Numbered from the stretch's first letter, positions 1-8,750 are shown. The stretch is 24,925 bases of DNA from AEGEAN-183 sp964614345 (GCA_964614345.1 CAZTLP010000017.1:1-24925), one strand, 5' to 3'. Notes: a model not told the origin generated them from the sequence alone. A program made the numbers and translations.

Positions 1-3
1 TCC

Positions 4-30
4 TGAAACCCAGTGTTTATAAGGGTTTCA
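4..30 (-). terminator. Inverted repeat downstream of guaA, possible terminator
   Basis: TGAAACCC (4-11) is perfectly complementary to GGGTTTCA (23-30), with an 11-nt loop. It lies 10 nt past the guaA stop, where the guaB-guaA transcript would end. The window stops 3 nt beyond the repeat, so no T-tract can be seen. It could be an intrinsic terminator or simply an inverted repeat. Confidence 0.4.
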
Positions 31-40
31 GAGCATACCC

Positions 41-1600
41 TCATTCCCACTCAATAGTAGAAGGTGGTTTACTAGAAATATCATAAGTTACCCTAGAAAC
101 CTCAGGTATTTCATTCATTATTCTGTTTGAAACCCTTTCTAAAAATCTATGAGGTAAAGCAGCTGATTTAGCCGTCATAAAATCTACTGTTTCAACTGCC
201 CTTAAGGCTATAACGTATTCATAACGCCTTGAATCCCCTACCACTCCAACAGACTTAACTGGAAGAAATACTGCAAATGCTTGGCTGACCTTATCGTAAT
301 ACCCAGCTTCCACTAACTCCTTAATATAAATGTCATCAGCAAGCTGCAAGACTCTTATATATTCTTTCTTTATCTCACCTAAGATTCGTACACCCAGTCC
401 TGGACCTGGAAAAGGATGTCTAAATAATATCTCACGGGGCAAACCTAACTCTAACCCTATCTTTCTCACTTCATCTTTAAACAAGTCCTTAAGTGGTTCA
501 ATAACAGGTAAGTTTAAATAATCTGGTAGTCCTCCCACATTGTGATGGGATTTAATGACATGAGCAGTGCCATTTTGGTTCCCTGCTGATTCAATAACAT
601 CAGGATAGATAGTCCCTTGAGCTAACCATTTTATTTTTTTTCTTTTTTTAGCTTCCTTTAGAAAGACGTCGATGAAGGTTTTACCTATTGCCTTCCTTTT
701 GTGTTCAGGATCTGTTTTACCTTTTAAATCTCGAAGAAACAGATTCCCCGAATTTGCTCTTTTTACCTTGATCCCAAAATTATCTTTAAAAGTCTGCATG
801 ACCTGGTCACCTTCATTTAACCTAAGCAGGCCATTATCGACAAATACGCAAGTAAGTTGATCTCCAATCGCTTTGGAAAGTAAAGCTGCTACCACTGCTG
901 AGTCAACACCCCCTGACAAACCTAATAAAACTTCATCTGACCCAACGCTCTCTCTAATTTCTTTAATGTTCTTGGAAATAATACTCTTAGAATTCCACAG
1001 ACCTTCACAATTACAAATATCCCTGACGAAATTTTTTAATATTTTTTTTCCTTGAGGCGTGTGAGTGACTTCAGGATGGAACTGAAGTCCAAAAATCTTC
1101 TTAGTCGGATGAAATAAAGCAGCAATTGGACTATTGTTTGAACTTGCACAACTTTTAAACCCTTTGGGTAAACGAGAGACATGATCCCCGTGACTCATCC
1201 AAACATGAATTGATCTGCTCTTTATGCCCTTGAACAACCCTGATGCTAAGTTCTTCAAATTTAGATCGGCGTGACCAAATTCTCTTTTTTTAGCCAGTTC
1301 AACTTTTCCCCCAAGTTGGTTGGCTATAGTTTGCATGCCATAACATATACCCAGCACTGGGATTTCTAAATCAAAGAGTTTATCTGGAACTTTTGGAGAA
1401 CCTTTTTGTTCTACTGTCTCAGGACCCCCCGATAATATGATCCCCTGAGGGTTAAATTTATTGATAGCGGAAAGTGAACTTTTGTAATGATAAATCTCAC
1501 AATAAACCCCAATTTCTCTCACTCGTCTCGCAATTAATTGAGTGTATTGAGAACCAAAGTCTAGTACGAGGATTCTGTCTTTAATGATGTCTTTTGACAC
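41..1600 (-). CDS. guaA: GMP synthase (glutamine-hydrolysing)
   Basis: Converts XMP to GMP using ATP and glutamine in the cytoplasm, the last step of guanine nucleotide synthesis. At 519 residues it has the usual length. The N-terminal class I glutamine amidotransferase domain (about 8-195) carries the nucleophile Cys86 in GICYG and the His175/Glu177 pair in QFHPEV. The ATP-pyrophosphatase domain follows, with its P-loop SGGVDS at 229-234. The C-terminal dimerisation domain ends in the canonical KPPSTIEWE. The start is GTG, chosen because the sequence begins at the usual family position and a strong AAGGAG lies 7 nt upstream. It sits 17 bp after guaB on the same strand, so the two form a guaB-guaA operon as in E. 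coli. Confidence 0.98.
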   Translation of the reverse strand: MSKDIIKDRILVLDFGSQYTQLIARRVREIGVYCEIYHYKSSLSAINKFNPQGIILSGGPETVEQKGSPKVPDKLFDLEIPVLGICYGMQTIANQLGGKVELAKKREFGHADLNLKNLASGLFKGIKSRSIHVWMSHGDHVSRLPKGFKSCASSNNSPIAALFHPTKKIFGLQFHPEVTHTPQGKKILKNFVRDICNCEGLWNSKSIISKNIKEIRESVGSDEVLLGLSGGVDSAVVAALLSKAIGDQLTCVFVDNGLLRLNEGDQVMQTFKDNFGIKVKRANSGNLFLRDLKGKTDPEHKRKAIGKTFIDVFLKEAKKRKKIKWLAQGTIYPDVIESAGNQNGTAHVIKSHHNVGGLPDYLNLPVIEPLKDLFKDEVRKIGLELGLPREILFRHPFPGPGLGVRILGEIKKEYIRVLQLADDIYIKELVEAGYYDKVSQAFAVFLPVKSVGVVGDSRRYEYVIALRAVETVDFMTAKSAALPHRFLERVSNRIMNEIPEVSRVTYDISSKPPSTIEWE

Positions 1601-1617
1601 CTCAAAACTCCTTTATT

Positions 1618-3087
1618 TTATGACATCCTGTAATTAGGAGCTTCCTTAGTTACATTAACATCGTGAACATGACTTTCACTAACTCCCGCATGGGTTATTT
1701 GAATGAATTTGGGCTTAGTTCTCATGGTTTCTATATCTTTGGAACCGGTGTAGCCCATACTTTGTCTTAATCCACCCATCATTTGATGCACCACAGCCTC
1801 CATCCAACCTTTGTAAGGAACTCTTCCTTCTATACCTTCAGGAACTAATTTCTCTGTGGCTTGAGAACTTTCTTGAAAGTATCTGTCTCCCGATCCTTGG
1901 TCACCGGTCATGGCACCTATAGAACCCATACCTCGATAAGATTTGTAACTTCTGCCCTGAAAAAGCTCTACTTCACCTGGAGCCTCTTCAGTTCCCGCTA
2001 AGACACTGCCTAGCATAACGCTGTGTGCTCCAGCAGCAATTGCTTTAGCAACATCACCTGAAAATCTAATGCCTCCGTCCGCAATTACTGGAATGTTTCT
2101 ACTTTTAAGAGCTTCTACTGCATTCGCCACAGCCGTAATCTGGGGAACGCCCACTCCTGTGATGATACGAGTGGTGCAAATGGAGCCCGGTCCAATGCCA
2201 ACTTTGACCCCGTCGGCCCCAGCTTTAGCTAATGCCAAGGCACCTTCTGCGGTAGCTACATTGCCACCGATTACCTGAATCTCTTTAAACTCTTTCTTAA
2301 GGAACTGAACTTGGCTTAAGACACCTTCAGCATGACCATGAGCACTATCCACGACCAATACATCAACTCCTGCTTCAATCAATGCTGCTCCTCGGTCTTT
2401 AGAATCCTTATCCGTTCCTACTGCTGCCCCTACCAACAACCTACCTTCGCTGTCTCTAGTTGCATTAGGAAAATCTAAAGATTTATTAATGTCTTTAAGG
2501 GTAACTAGACCAGTAAGGTTAAAATTGTTATCAACAAGCAAAATTTTCTCTATTCGATTTGAATGTAATAATTGTTTGATCACCTCAAGGTTTTCACCTT
2601 CTTTAGCTGTAACTAACTTATCTTTTGGAGTCATAATTTGAGCAACATCAGCATCTAAGTCCTGTTCGTTCCTGAAATCTCGGCTTGTTACAATTCCCAC
2701 GAGCTTGTCTCCATCAACTACGGGCATACCCGAAATATTTAGCTCTTGAGTTAGTTGTACCAATTCACCTACTTTGTTATCTGATCTTATGGTGATGGGA
2801 TCTCTGACTACTCCACTTTCGTATTTTTTTACTTTTCTAACTTCATCTGATTGATCTTTAATAGAGAGATTTTTGTGAATAATGCCTATGCCTCCTAATT
2901 CACTTAAAGCAATGCTCATTCTTGATTCTGTAACGGTATCCATGGCTGCTGATAACAGCGGAATATTGAGGCTTATTTGACTGGTTAGACTAGTCTTAAG
3001 ATCTGCGTCTTTGGGGAGTATTTCGGAATGTTCAGGCACAAGCAGAACATCATCAAAAGTAAGTGCTTGGTCTGCTATCCGCAACAT
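1618..3087 (-). CDS. guaB: Inosine-5'-monophosphate dehydrogenase
   Basis: Oxidises IMP to XMP with NAD+, the committed step of GMP synthesis, just upstream of guaA. The TIM barrel is interrupted by a CBS-domain pair (about residues 94-203). The catalytic cysteine (Cys304) lies in the loop GPGSICTTR, and the flap region contains the typical YRGMGS and VPEGIEGRVPYKG segments. The ATG at 3087 gives MLRIADQALTF, aligning with the E. coli N-terminus. An in-frame TTG two codons upstream (3093) is possible but less likely. Neither start has a Shine-Dalgarno sequence. A TATAAT hexamer ends only 6 nt before the ATG, which suggests a leaderless message. Full length at 489 residues. Confidence 0.97.
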   Translation of the reverse strand: MLRIADQALTFDDVLLVPEHSEILPKDADLKTSLTSQISLNIPLLSAAMDTVTESRMSIALSELGGIGIIHKNLSIKDQSDEVRKVKKYESGVVRDPITIRSDNKVGELVQLTQELNISGMPVVDGDKLVGIVTSRDFRNEQDLDADVAQIMTPKDKLVTAKEGENLEVIKQLLHSNRIEKILLVDNNFNLTGLVTLKDINKSLDFPNATRDSEGRLLVGAAVGTDKDSKDRGAALIEAGVDVLVVDSAHGHAEGVLSQVQFLKKEFKEIQVIGGNVATAEGALALAKAGADGVKVGIGPGSICTTRIITGVGVPQITAVANAVEALKSRNIPVIADGGIRFSGDVAKAIAAGAHSVMLGSVLAGTEEAPGEVELFQGRSYKSYRGMGSIGAMTGDQGSGDRYFQESSQATEKLVPEGIEGRVPYKGWMEAVVHQMMGGLRQSMGYTGSKDIETMRTKPKFIQITHAGVSESHVHDVNVTKEAPNYRMS

Positions 3088-3093
3088 CTTCAA

Positions 3094-3099
3094 ATTATA
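3094..3099 (-). promoter_or_regulatory. Candidate -10 box of guaB (leaderless transcript)
   Basis: A perfect TATAAT on the minus strand lies 6 nt upstream of the guaB ATG, so transcription would begin at or within 1-2 nt of the start codon. The -35 region is AT-rich with only weak matches (TTATTG at 17-nt spacing). The whole divergent gap to the MFS gene is 75 bp and holds nothing else recognisable. Confidence 0.45.
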
Positions 3100-3162
3100 C
3101 AGAAAGAAAAGAAAATCAATAAAAAAATTCTAATTAAGCTAAACTAATTTAAAAATCATCTC

Positions 3163-4416
3163 ATGGAAGATTCTTCTAAAAAAAATCCTTTTTTTGGATG
3201 GCGAATGGTTACCATCGCTTTGTTTGCGGATTTTTGTGTGGTGGGTTTTGCTTTTCAATCTTACCCAGTTATACAACTCGTCCTCGCAGAGGAAATGGAA
3301 CTTTCACGATTCTTGGCAACTCTGACCATACCTGGTTTTATGCTTATTTCAGCTATCACCATGCCAGTGGTAGGAAAATTACTAGACACCTACTCAATCA
3401 GATCGGTATTAATTTTAGGCTCGTTTGTTTATGGGCTGTCTTTGATCTCTTTATATTTTGTTAACAGTTACGCCGCTTTCATAGTAATTTTTGTTCTGCC
3501 AATTGCCTTGGGTGCTTCACTCATGGGCAACTTATCAGTTTCAAAGTTAGTTTCCAGATGGTTTCGTGATTACACTGGCAGGGCCTTAGGTATAGCTTCT
3601 CTCGGGGTCTCTTTTTCAGGCCTAGTGATGCCTAACCTGACTAACTATCTGTTGTTTGATTTGGGTTTGAGTTGGAAAGAAGCTTATTTATATTACGGTG
3701 TATTTACCTTAATCATAAATGCACCACTATTTAGATTCTTAGTAATAGATGATCCTGAGGATGTAAACCAATTACCTGATGGAAAAACACCTAGTGATGA
3801 ACAGGATCTCAATGAAATTAGTGGCGAAGACTGGACTTTAAAACAATTACTGAAAGATAGAAATTTCTGGGTTTTATCCTCTGTATTCGCTCTTCAATTT
3901 TGTGCCATGATGGCGGTGCTTGCTCATATTACCTTTTATGCATCTGAGAGGGGTTGGGCTGAACAAGCAGCATGGATTTTCAGCATGTATGCTGTACCAG
4001 CAATGATCAGTAAGTTGGTGTTCGGTTGGTTAATTGAAAATAAAATGGATGCTAGATTAGCTGTTTCAACTTCCCTAATAATTCAACTTGTAGGCACCTT
4101 GCTGATTCTGGGCAGTGACAGTGCTAATCAACTTTCCTTTATTATTGCCTTGTTTGGCTTTGGGGGAGGTGCTGCACTTCCTTTAAGTAACATTCTTTTT
4201 AATAAGGTATATACCCAAAAAAGCTTTGGCTTCTCAAGAGGAACTGCTCAACCTTTTATTTCAGTTTTTCAAGTGAGTGGGACACCAGTAGTTGCGCTCA
4301 TGTTCGATGCTTTTGGCAATTACCAAAATGCCTTTCTTTTTCTTTGCTCTTTATTGGTCTTAGCAACTATTGTTATCTGGTTCTTAAAAATACCAGACAC
4401 CAACAAAGAAAATTAG
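3163..4416 (+). CDS. Major facilitator superfamily transporter, MCT/OFA-like
   Basis: A 417-residue inner-membrane protein with about twelve hydrophobic segments and a charged central loop (about residues 204-230, rich in D and E) separating two six-helix halves. The segment GKLLDTYSIRSVL after helix 2 resembles MFS motif A. RWFRDYTGRALGIASLGVSF, before helix 5, matches the RWF..RRG.A.GIA.G pattern of monocarboxylate and oxalate/formate-type transporters. The substrate cannot be read from sequence; a small organic acid is plausible by family. The ATG at 3163 has no clear ribosome-binding site. The gene runs divergently from guaB, and its stop overlaps the stop of the convergent hydrolase gene by 4 bp. 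Confidence 0.85.
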   Translation: MEDSSKKNPFFGWRMVTIALFADFCVVGFAFQSYPVIQLVLAEEMELSRFLATLTIPGFMLISAITMPVVGKLLDTYSIRSVLILGSFVYGLSLISLYFVNSYAAFIVIFVLPIALGASLMGNLSVSKLVSRWFRDYTGRALGIASLGVSFSGLVMPNLTNYLLFDLGLSWKEAYLYYGVFTLIINAPLFRFLVIDDPEDVNQLPDGKTPSDEQDLNEISGEDWTLKQLLKDRNFWVLSSVFALQFCAMMAVLAHITFYASERGWAEQAAWIFSMYAVPAMISKLVFGWLIENKMDARLAVSTSLIIQLVGTLLILGSDSANQLSFIIALFGFGGGAALPLSNILFNKVYTQKSFGFSRGTAQPFISVFQVSGTPVVALMFDAFGNYQNAFLFLCSLLVLATIVIWFLKIPDTNKEN

Positions 4417-5288
4417 AAAAAATCTTTTATCAATTTATCTAATTCATCTACAAACTCTAGTGGCTTGTCCAACATCAAATGATGTTGTGCGTCCTCTAAA
4501 GCAACAACCGAAGAGCCTTGAGGGAGCAACTCTTTCATCTCTTTTATTGAGTCGCCAGTATCAAATTCCATGGTATTTTCTCCGTAAATAAAAGATACCG
4601 GGCAATTTAATTGATTAAGAATCTCATGTTGATCATTTCCTACCTCTAAATGATCATAAGTTGAAGGATCGAAAGTCCAGCTCCACCCTCCATCAGTTTC
4701 TCTCACGGATTTTTCTGCAATGAAATCTAGTAGATACTGATTCTGACAATCTTGCGGTGGCATTAATCTAAATCTTTGGATCAATTCTTCCTTACTAGGC
4801 CTGATTTTAGGAGGTTTTGAAGGAGGCATATTTTTATACCATTCAATATGATTCTCAGGACGTCTGACTACAAAATCCACTAAAATTAAGCCCGACATCT
4901 GATCACCATATTTGTCGGCTGTTGCCAAAGAAACCATGCCGCCAAAACTATGCCCCACTACCACTGGTTTAATTAAACCTGTTTCCTTTACCACACCCCA
5001 AACATCCTCAACAAAGGTGTCTTTGTCGTAAAGGGAACGCCACTCGCTATTACCCATGCCACTAAAGCTCATAACCACAAAATGATATTTTTCAGATAAC
5101 AAGCCTCCTATAAATTGAAACCAATAAGCATGAGCATGATTGCCATGCAACATGATGACAGAAGGATTATTGGGATCGCCCCACTCCATAAAATGGATTT
5201 TGGCGCCAGCGATATTAGCAAAATCACTTTTATGCTCTACCGCTAACGCGTCTTTAAACCATTGAGGTTGTTCTTTAATTACTTCCAT
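4413..5288 (-). CDS. Alpha/beta hydrolase fold protein
   Basis: Predicted soluble serine hydrolase (esterase or related), 291 residues from the ATG at 5288. The oxyanion strand is VIMLHGNHAH, the nucleophile elbow GHSFGG places Ser114, and the C-terminal histidine lies in DAQHHLMLDKP. The acid is probably in the GENTMEFD segment. The strand after the HG motif reads SFSGMGNSEW where the family usually has D.RG.G.S. An in-frame TTG at 5327 would add 13 residues; neither start has a convincing Shine-Dalgarno, and the ATG places the MEWGD strand at the usual distance. It lies about 95 bp downstream of phhB on the same strand and may share its transcript. The substrate is unknown. Confidence 0.85.
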   Translation of the reverse strand: MEVIKEQPQWFKDALAVEHKSDFANIAGAKIHFMEWGDPNNPSVIMLHGNHAHAYWFQFIGGLLSEKYHFVVMSFSGMGNSEWRSLYDKDTFVEDVWGVVKETGLIKPVVVGHSFGGMVSLATADKYGDQMSGLILVDFVVRRPENHIEWYKNMPPSKPPKIRPSKEELIQRFRLMPPQDCQNQYLLDFIAEKSVRETDGGWSWTFDPSTYDHLEVGNDQHEILNQLNCPVSFIYGENTMEFDTGDSIKEMKELLPQGSSVVALEDAQHHLMLDKPLEFVDELDKLIKDFF

Positions 5289-5383
5289 AACAAATGAATA
5301 AGCATCCTTACTTTTTTGGAGGAGCAATACTAAATCAAGTAAATCTTAAAAGAAAGAAGCAGAATAAAAATCAACTATGGTTA

Positions 5384-5722
5384 TTAACTTAGGAGTCTGT
5401 CTGTCTTTGCAGCAGCGATAAAATCATTCTTATGTAATCCTAAAATCTTGTGAGTCCACCAGGTAACTTCTACTTTTCCCCACTCTAGTAAAATAGCAGG
5501 ATGATGATCTTCTGCCTCTGCGAGGTCAGCTACTCGATTGCTAAATTGAACTGCATGCGCATAATCGTCAAAGTCAAAAACTCGTCTAAGTTTTAAAATC
5601 GAATCTTCTGTAACAGGTTCCCAATCTGGGATTTCTTTTATAAATTCAACCAGTTCATCATCTGTTACTTTAGGGGCATCTGCTCGGCAAGCTACACATT
5701 TCTGTGAGTTTAGGTTTGACAT
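5384..5722 (-). CDS. phhB: Pterin-4a-carbinolamine dehydratase
   Basis: Dehydrates 4a-hydroxytetrahydrobiopterin during pterin recycling; in pseudomonads it partners phenylalanine hydroxylase. At 112 residues it is a typical single-domain member. The signature EAEDHHP, then WGKV, then WWTH supplies the active-site histidines His73, His74 and His91, followed by the conserved GLHKNDF. A short N-terminal extension with two cysteines (CVAC) resembles the Pseudomonas protein. Its ATG shares one base with the fumC stop (TAATG), so translation is probably coupled to fumC. No phenylalanine hydroxylase gene is in this window. Confidence 0.93.
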   Translation of the reverse strand: MSNLNSQKCVACRADAPKVTDDELVEFIKEIPDWEPVTEDSILKLRRVFDFDDYAHAVQFSNRVADLAEAEDHHPAILLEWGKVEVTWWTHKILGLHKNDFIAAAKTDRLLS

Positions 5723-7128
5723 TATTTCTTTATGCCACCTTTGGTAAGGTTAACTGGGTCTAAAAGTTTCTTTAGTCTTGCTAAAGGAATATCTGTCTCT
5801 TCAGCAGCCACATCTATAATAGACCTTCCTTCTTGATAAGCTTTTTTTGCAATTTCTGCAGCCTTGGAATAGCCAATAATTGGATTTAAAGAAGTCACTA
5901 AAATTGGGTTTTTATCTAAAGAAGCCTGAATCGATTTCTTATTTACCTTAAAAGTTTTAATTGCTTTATCTGCTAATACATTCATCCCGCCAGCTAAAAT
6001 AGCAATGCTCTTAAGCAAGTTGTATGCAATAACGGGAAGCATTACGTTTAATTGAAAGTTACCAGATTGCCCTGCGACCGTGATAGTAGCATCATTTCCA
6101 ATAACATCAGCAGCTACCATTGTGACTGCTTCCGGTATGACAGGATTTACTTTGCCTGGCATTATGCTACTCCCTGGTTGAAGAGCCTTAAGTTCAATTT
6201 CAGAAAGGCCTGACAAAGGACCACTATTCATCCACCTTAAATCATTAGAGATCTTCATTAATATGATTGCTAGATTTTTTAATTCTCCCGAAACTTGAAC
6301 GGCACTATCCTGAGCGCTTATTTCATGAAAAAAGTTTTTACTTGGAACAGTCTTACAGGATCCTCCACTTAATTTAGAAAGTTCCTTAGCAAATACTTTT
6401 GAAAATCTACTATGCGCATTTATTCCCGTTCCTACAGCTGTCCCACCTAGGGGCATTTCTAGCAATCTTTGTTCTAAAAAAATTAACGTCTCTTTCGACC
6501 TTTTAAGTTGTGCGGACCAACCTGAAAGTTCTTGGCTAAAATCTATTGGCATGGCATCCATAAGATGAGTTCGTCCTGTTTTTACTAGCCCTTCTAAGTT
6601 TTGTGCCTTTTTATCAATGGTGTTTATTAATTTATCTAATGCTGGAAATAGTTTTTTTGTTAGATCCATATGAGCACTTACTTTTATAGCAGTTGGGATA
6701 ACGTCATTACTACTCTGGCTCATGTTAACGTCATCATTGGGGTCAATGTCTATTCCACTATATTTACTAGCTAGATTAGCTATAACCTCATTGGCATTCA
6801 TATTCGAGCTTGTTCCTGAACCTGTCTGAAACACATCTACAGGAAAATGTTCATTATGCTTACTTTGCCAAATTTCCTTGGAAGCTCTTGATATAGCATT
6901 GGCTTTTCTTGCTGAGAGTAAGCCCAAACTCTTATTAGCTTTAGCAGCGGCATCCTTTATAAGCCCTAAAGAATCTACAAAAGAGTTAGTAAATGGGAAA
7001 TCCATCTTAATTCCACTGATAGGAAAATTGTTAATTGCTCTTTGAGTTTGGGGACCCCAAAGGGCCTTGAAAGGAATCTTTACTTCGCCGAGACTATCTT
7101 TTTCTGTTCTATAGCGTTTCTTTGCCAT
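5722..7128 (-). CDS. fumC: Fumarate hydratase, class II
   Basis: Interconverts fumarate and L-malate in the TCA cycle; an iron-independent homotetrameric fumarase. At 468 residues it has the expected length. Signatures in order are TGSGTSSNMNANEV (102-115), NMSQSSNDV (135-143), GRTHLMDA with His188, GGTAVGTG, and the fumarase/aspartase signature GSSIMPGKVNP (319-329) with the mobile catalytic serine loop. The aspartase/argininosuccinate lyase superfamily shares this signature, but the H..M/DA and TGSGTSSNMN segments fit fumarase. The ATG is preceded by AAGGGGA, a good ribosome-binding site. It is first in a fumC-phhB operon. Confidence 0.95.
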   Translation of the reverse strand: MAKKRYRTEKDSLGEVKIPFKALWGPQTQRAINNFPISGIKMDFPFTNSFVDSLGLIKDAAAKANKSLGLLSARKANAISRASKEIWQSKHNEHFPVDVFQTGSGTSSNMNANEVIANLASKYSGIDIDPNDDVNMSQSSNDVIPTAIKVSAHMDLTKKLFPALDKLINTIDKKAQNLEGLVKTGRTHLMDAMPIDFSQELSGWSAQLKRSKETLIFLEQRLLEMPLGGTAVGTGINAHSRFSKVFAKELSKLSGGSCKTVPSKNFFHEISAQDSAVQVSGELKNLAIILMKISNDLRWMNSGPLSGLSEIELKALQPGSSIMPGKVNPVIPEAVTMVAADVIGNDATITVAGQSGNFQLNVMLPVIAYNLLKSIAILAGGMNVLADKAIKTFKVNKKSIQASLDKNPILVTSLNPIIGYSKAAEIAKKAYQEGRSIIDVAAEETDIPLARLKKLLDPVNLTKGGIKK

Positions 7129-7172
7129 ATTATTTCCCCTTGAAACTATATATTAACATTTAAGCTAAATAT

Positions 7173-7201
7173 TTAACGACTAAGCATTAGCGAGGTATAA
7201 T
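7173..7201 (+). promoter_or_regulatory. Sigma70-type promoter for the aldolase-like gene
   Basis: TTAACG (7173-7178), a 17-nt spacer and a perfect TATAAT (7196-7201) on the plus strand. The expected start is near 7208, giving a leader of about 13 nt that holds the AGGGG ribosome-binding site. It lies in the 92-bp divergent gap shared with fumC. The fumC side is AT-rich (TATATA around 7147-7152) with no convincing -35. Confidence 0.55.
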
Positions 7202-7220
7202 TTTTATTAGGGGTAAACAT

Positions 7221-8066
7221 ATGAGTAAAGATTTAGAAGAGTTAATGACAAATGATTCAAATGCAGAAAAAATGGAAATAGACACAACTCTTGGTAAGTT
7301 GCCACAGAAAGAAAGAGGGTCTTTGCAACAAATCGAATGTAAAACTATTGAGGAACAACGCAGACACCACTTAGAAAGGTTGGCTTGCGGCTTTAGGGTA
7401 TTCGCTCATTTTGGTTTTGATGAAGGACTGGCAGGTCATATCACCATGAGGGATCCAGAACATAAAGACTATTTCTGGGTAAATCCTTTTGGTGTTCATT
7501 TTGACCAAATGCGTGTTTCAGATCTTTTGTTGGTCAACAGGGATGGCGAAGTCGTTGTAGGAGAGAGGCCATTAAATACAGCTGCCTTTGCTATTCATTC
7601 ACGTCTTCACGAAGCAAGGCCTGATGTTAATGCCGCAGCTCATTCGCATTCAATGTATGGTAAGTCTTTTTCTTCAATGGGAAGGCTGCTTGAACCAATA
7701 ACTCAAGATTCATGCGCCTTTTATAACGACCATGTGTTATTTGATGACTTCACCGGGGTGGTTCTGGAAACGGATGAGGGAGATAGAATAGCAGAAGCCT
7801 TAGGTGATAAAAGAGCCGCAATCCTTAAAAATCATGGACTTTTAACTACCGGAGAAACAGTAGACGCTGCTGTGTGGGGATTTCTGTCTATGGATAGGTG
7901 TTGCCAATCTCAACTTATAGCTGAGTCAGTGGGTCAAATGGAAAGAATTTCAGACGAAGTCGCTGAACTGACAAAAACTCAAGTAGGATCAGAGCCAGGT
8001 ATGTGGGCTAGTTTTCAGCCTTTGTATGACCTGATGTTAGAAAAAGACGACAGCTTTCTAAATTAG
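7221..8066 (+). CDS. Class II aldolase/adducin family protein
   Basis: A 281-residue protein with the class II aldolase/adducin fold (about 45-255). The zinc-binding histidines are recognisable: His141 and His143 in AAHSHSMYG, and His205 in LKNHGLLTTGE. The glutamate that acts in L-fuculose-phosphate aldolase is replaced by alanine (Ala122 in TAAFAIH), as is common in adducin-like members, so classical aldolase activity should not be assumed. A polar N-terminal 40 residues precedes the domain. The ATG has AGGGG 8 nt upstream and a promoter immediately before it. It stands alone, divergent from fumC. The reaction is unknown; metal-dependent aldolase, decarboxylase or epimerase chemistry on a small oxo-acid or sugar is possible. 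Confidence 0.85.
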   Translation: MSKDLEELMTNDSNAEKMEIDTTLGKLPQKERGSLQQIECKTIEEQRRHHLERLACGFRVFAHFGFDEGLAGHITMRDPEHKDYFWVNPFGVHFDQMRVSDLLLVNRDGEVVVGERPLNTAAFAIHSRLHEARPDVNAAAHSHSMYGKSFSSMGRLLEPITQDSCAFYNDHVLFDDFTGVVLETDEGDRIAEALGDKRAAILKNHGLLTTGETVDAAVWGFLSMDRCCQSQLIAESVGQMERISDEVAELTKTQVGSEPGMWASFQPLYDLMLEKDDSFLN

Positions 8067-8086
8067 ACCTCTAAGTTAATCAGCAT

Positions 8087-8105
8087 AGTAGATTCTCAAT
8101 CTACT
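8087..8105. terminator. Hairpin between convergent genes
   Basis: AGTAGATT (8087-8094) pairs perfectly with AATCTACT (8098-8105) around a CTC loop, giving an 8-bp stem. It is central in the 81-bp gap between the convergent aldolase-like and DsbA-like genes. Neither side has a T-tract, so it is at best a weak or Rho-assisted bidirectional terminator, or an mRNA 3'-end stabiliser. Confidence 0.4.
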
Positions 8106-8147
8106 TCCTCAAATGTAGACCTATTTAAAGGTTAAGGCTGTAAATTT

Positions 8148-8750
8148 TTACTTATTTAAAAGTTCTTCAACTTGCCAAAGAGTATCCTTTCCAAAAAAGA
8201 TTTCATTCCCAACAAAAAAAGTAGGAATACCAAAAGTACCTCGCTTAACTGCTTCCTCTGTATTGCTAATAAGCTGAGCTTTTATTTCAGGATCTTGCAT
8301 TTGCTCCATCAACCTATCAGCATCAAAACCGGATTCGGTAAATGCTTCTTTAATTACTTCTGGGTCATCCATTTTTTTAGGCTCTTCCCACATATGTTTA
8401 AGAACTTCATCAATGTATTTATCTAAATAACCATCCTTTTGAGCCCCAATTGCTCCCCTAATTATCTGTAAAGACATAACAGGAAAGTGCGGATTCATTT
8501 TAAATTTATCTATCCCATGTCGTTCCTGAAAACGCTGCATCTCAACTGATTGGTATTCGTTTTTGTTAAGAATTCCAAAGAAAGCTTCCATGGGTGGCTT
8601 ATTGTTAGTGGCCTTAAAAATACCGCCCAATAAAACAGGAATATAATTAAATTTTCCTCCAGTTCTTTGTTCAATTCCAGATACCACCTTATGGCTTAAA
8701 TAAGCGTTGGGGCTGGCAAAATCAAAATAAAAATCAACTGTTTTCGTCAT
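8148..8750 (-). CDS. DsbA-family protein, 2-hydroxychromene-2-carboxylate isomerase-like
   Basis: About 200 residues of thioredoxin-like fold with an inserted helical domain. The N-terminal VDFYFDFASPNAYL matches the HCCA isomerase/kappa-class GST signature, with Ser13 where the glutathione-activating serine sits and no CxxC, so it is not a disulfide oxidoreductase. The C-terminal GTFGIPTFFVGNEIFFG contains the cis-proline loop. Family members isomerise aromatic ring-cleavage products with glutathione; other members have unknown substrates. No aromatic catabolic genes are nearby, so the pathway is open. Two ATGs are adjacent (8753 and 8750); GGAG is better spaced for the second. The start lies inside the 3' end of the esterase gene, implying translational coupling. 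Confidence 0.85.
   Translation of the reverse strand: MTKTVDFYFDFASPNAYLSHKVVSGIEQRTGGKFNYIPVLLGGIFKATNNKPPMEAFFGILNKNEYQSVEMQRFQERHGIDKFKMNPHFPVMSLQIIRGAIGAQKDGYLDKYIDEVLKHMWEEPKKMDDPEVIKEAFTESGFDADRLMEQMQDPEIKAQLISNTEEAVKRGTFGIPTFFVGNEIFFGKDTLWQVEELLNK

Noticed and set aside
330..521. Numerous short open frames on the strand opposite guaA, guaB, pheT, thrS and other genes
   Set aside because: They lie wholly inside well-recognised conserved genes, lack ribosome-binding sites and show no domain pattern, so they are shadow frames.
8060..8122. Direct repeat TAGACCT on both sides of the convergent hairpin
   Set aside because: Seven bases in an AT-rich gap are expected by chance, and nothing between the copies resembles a mobile element.
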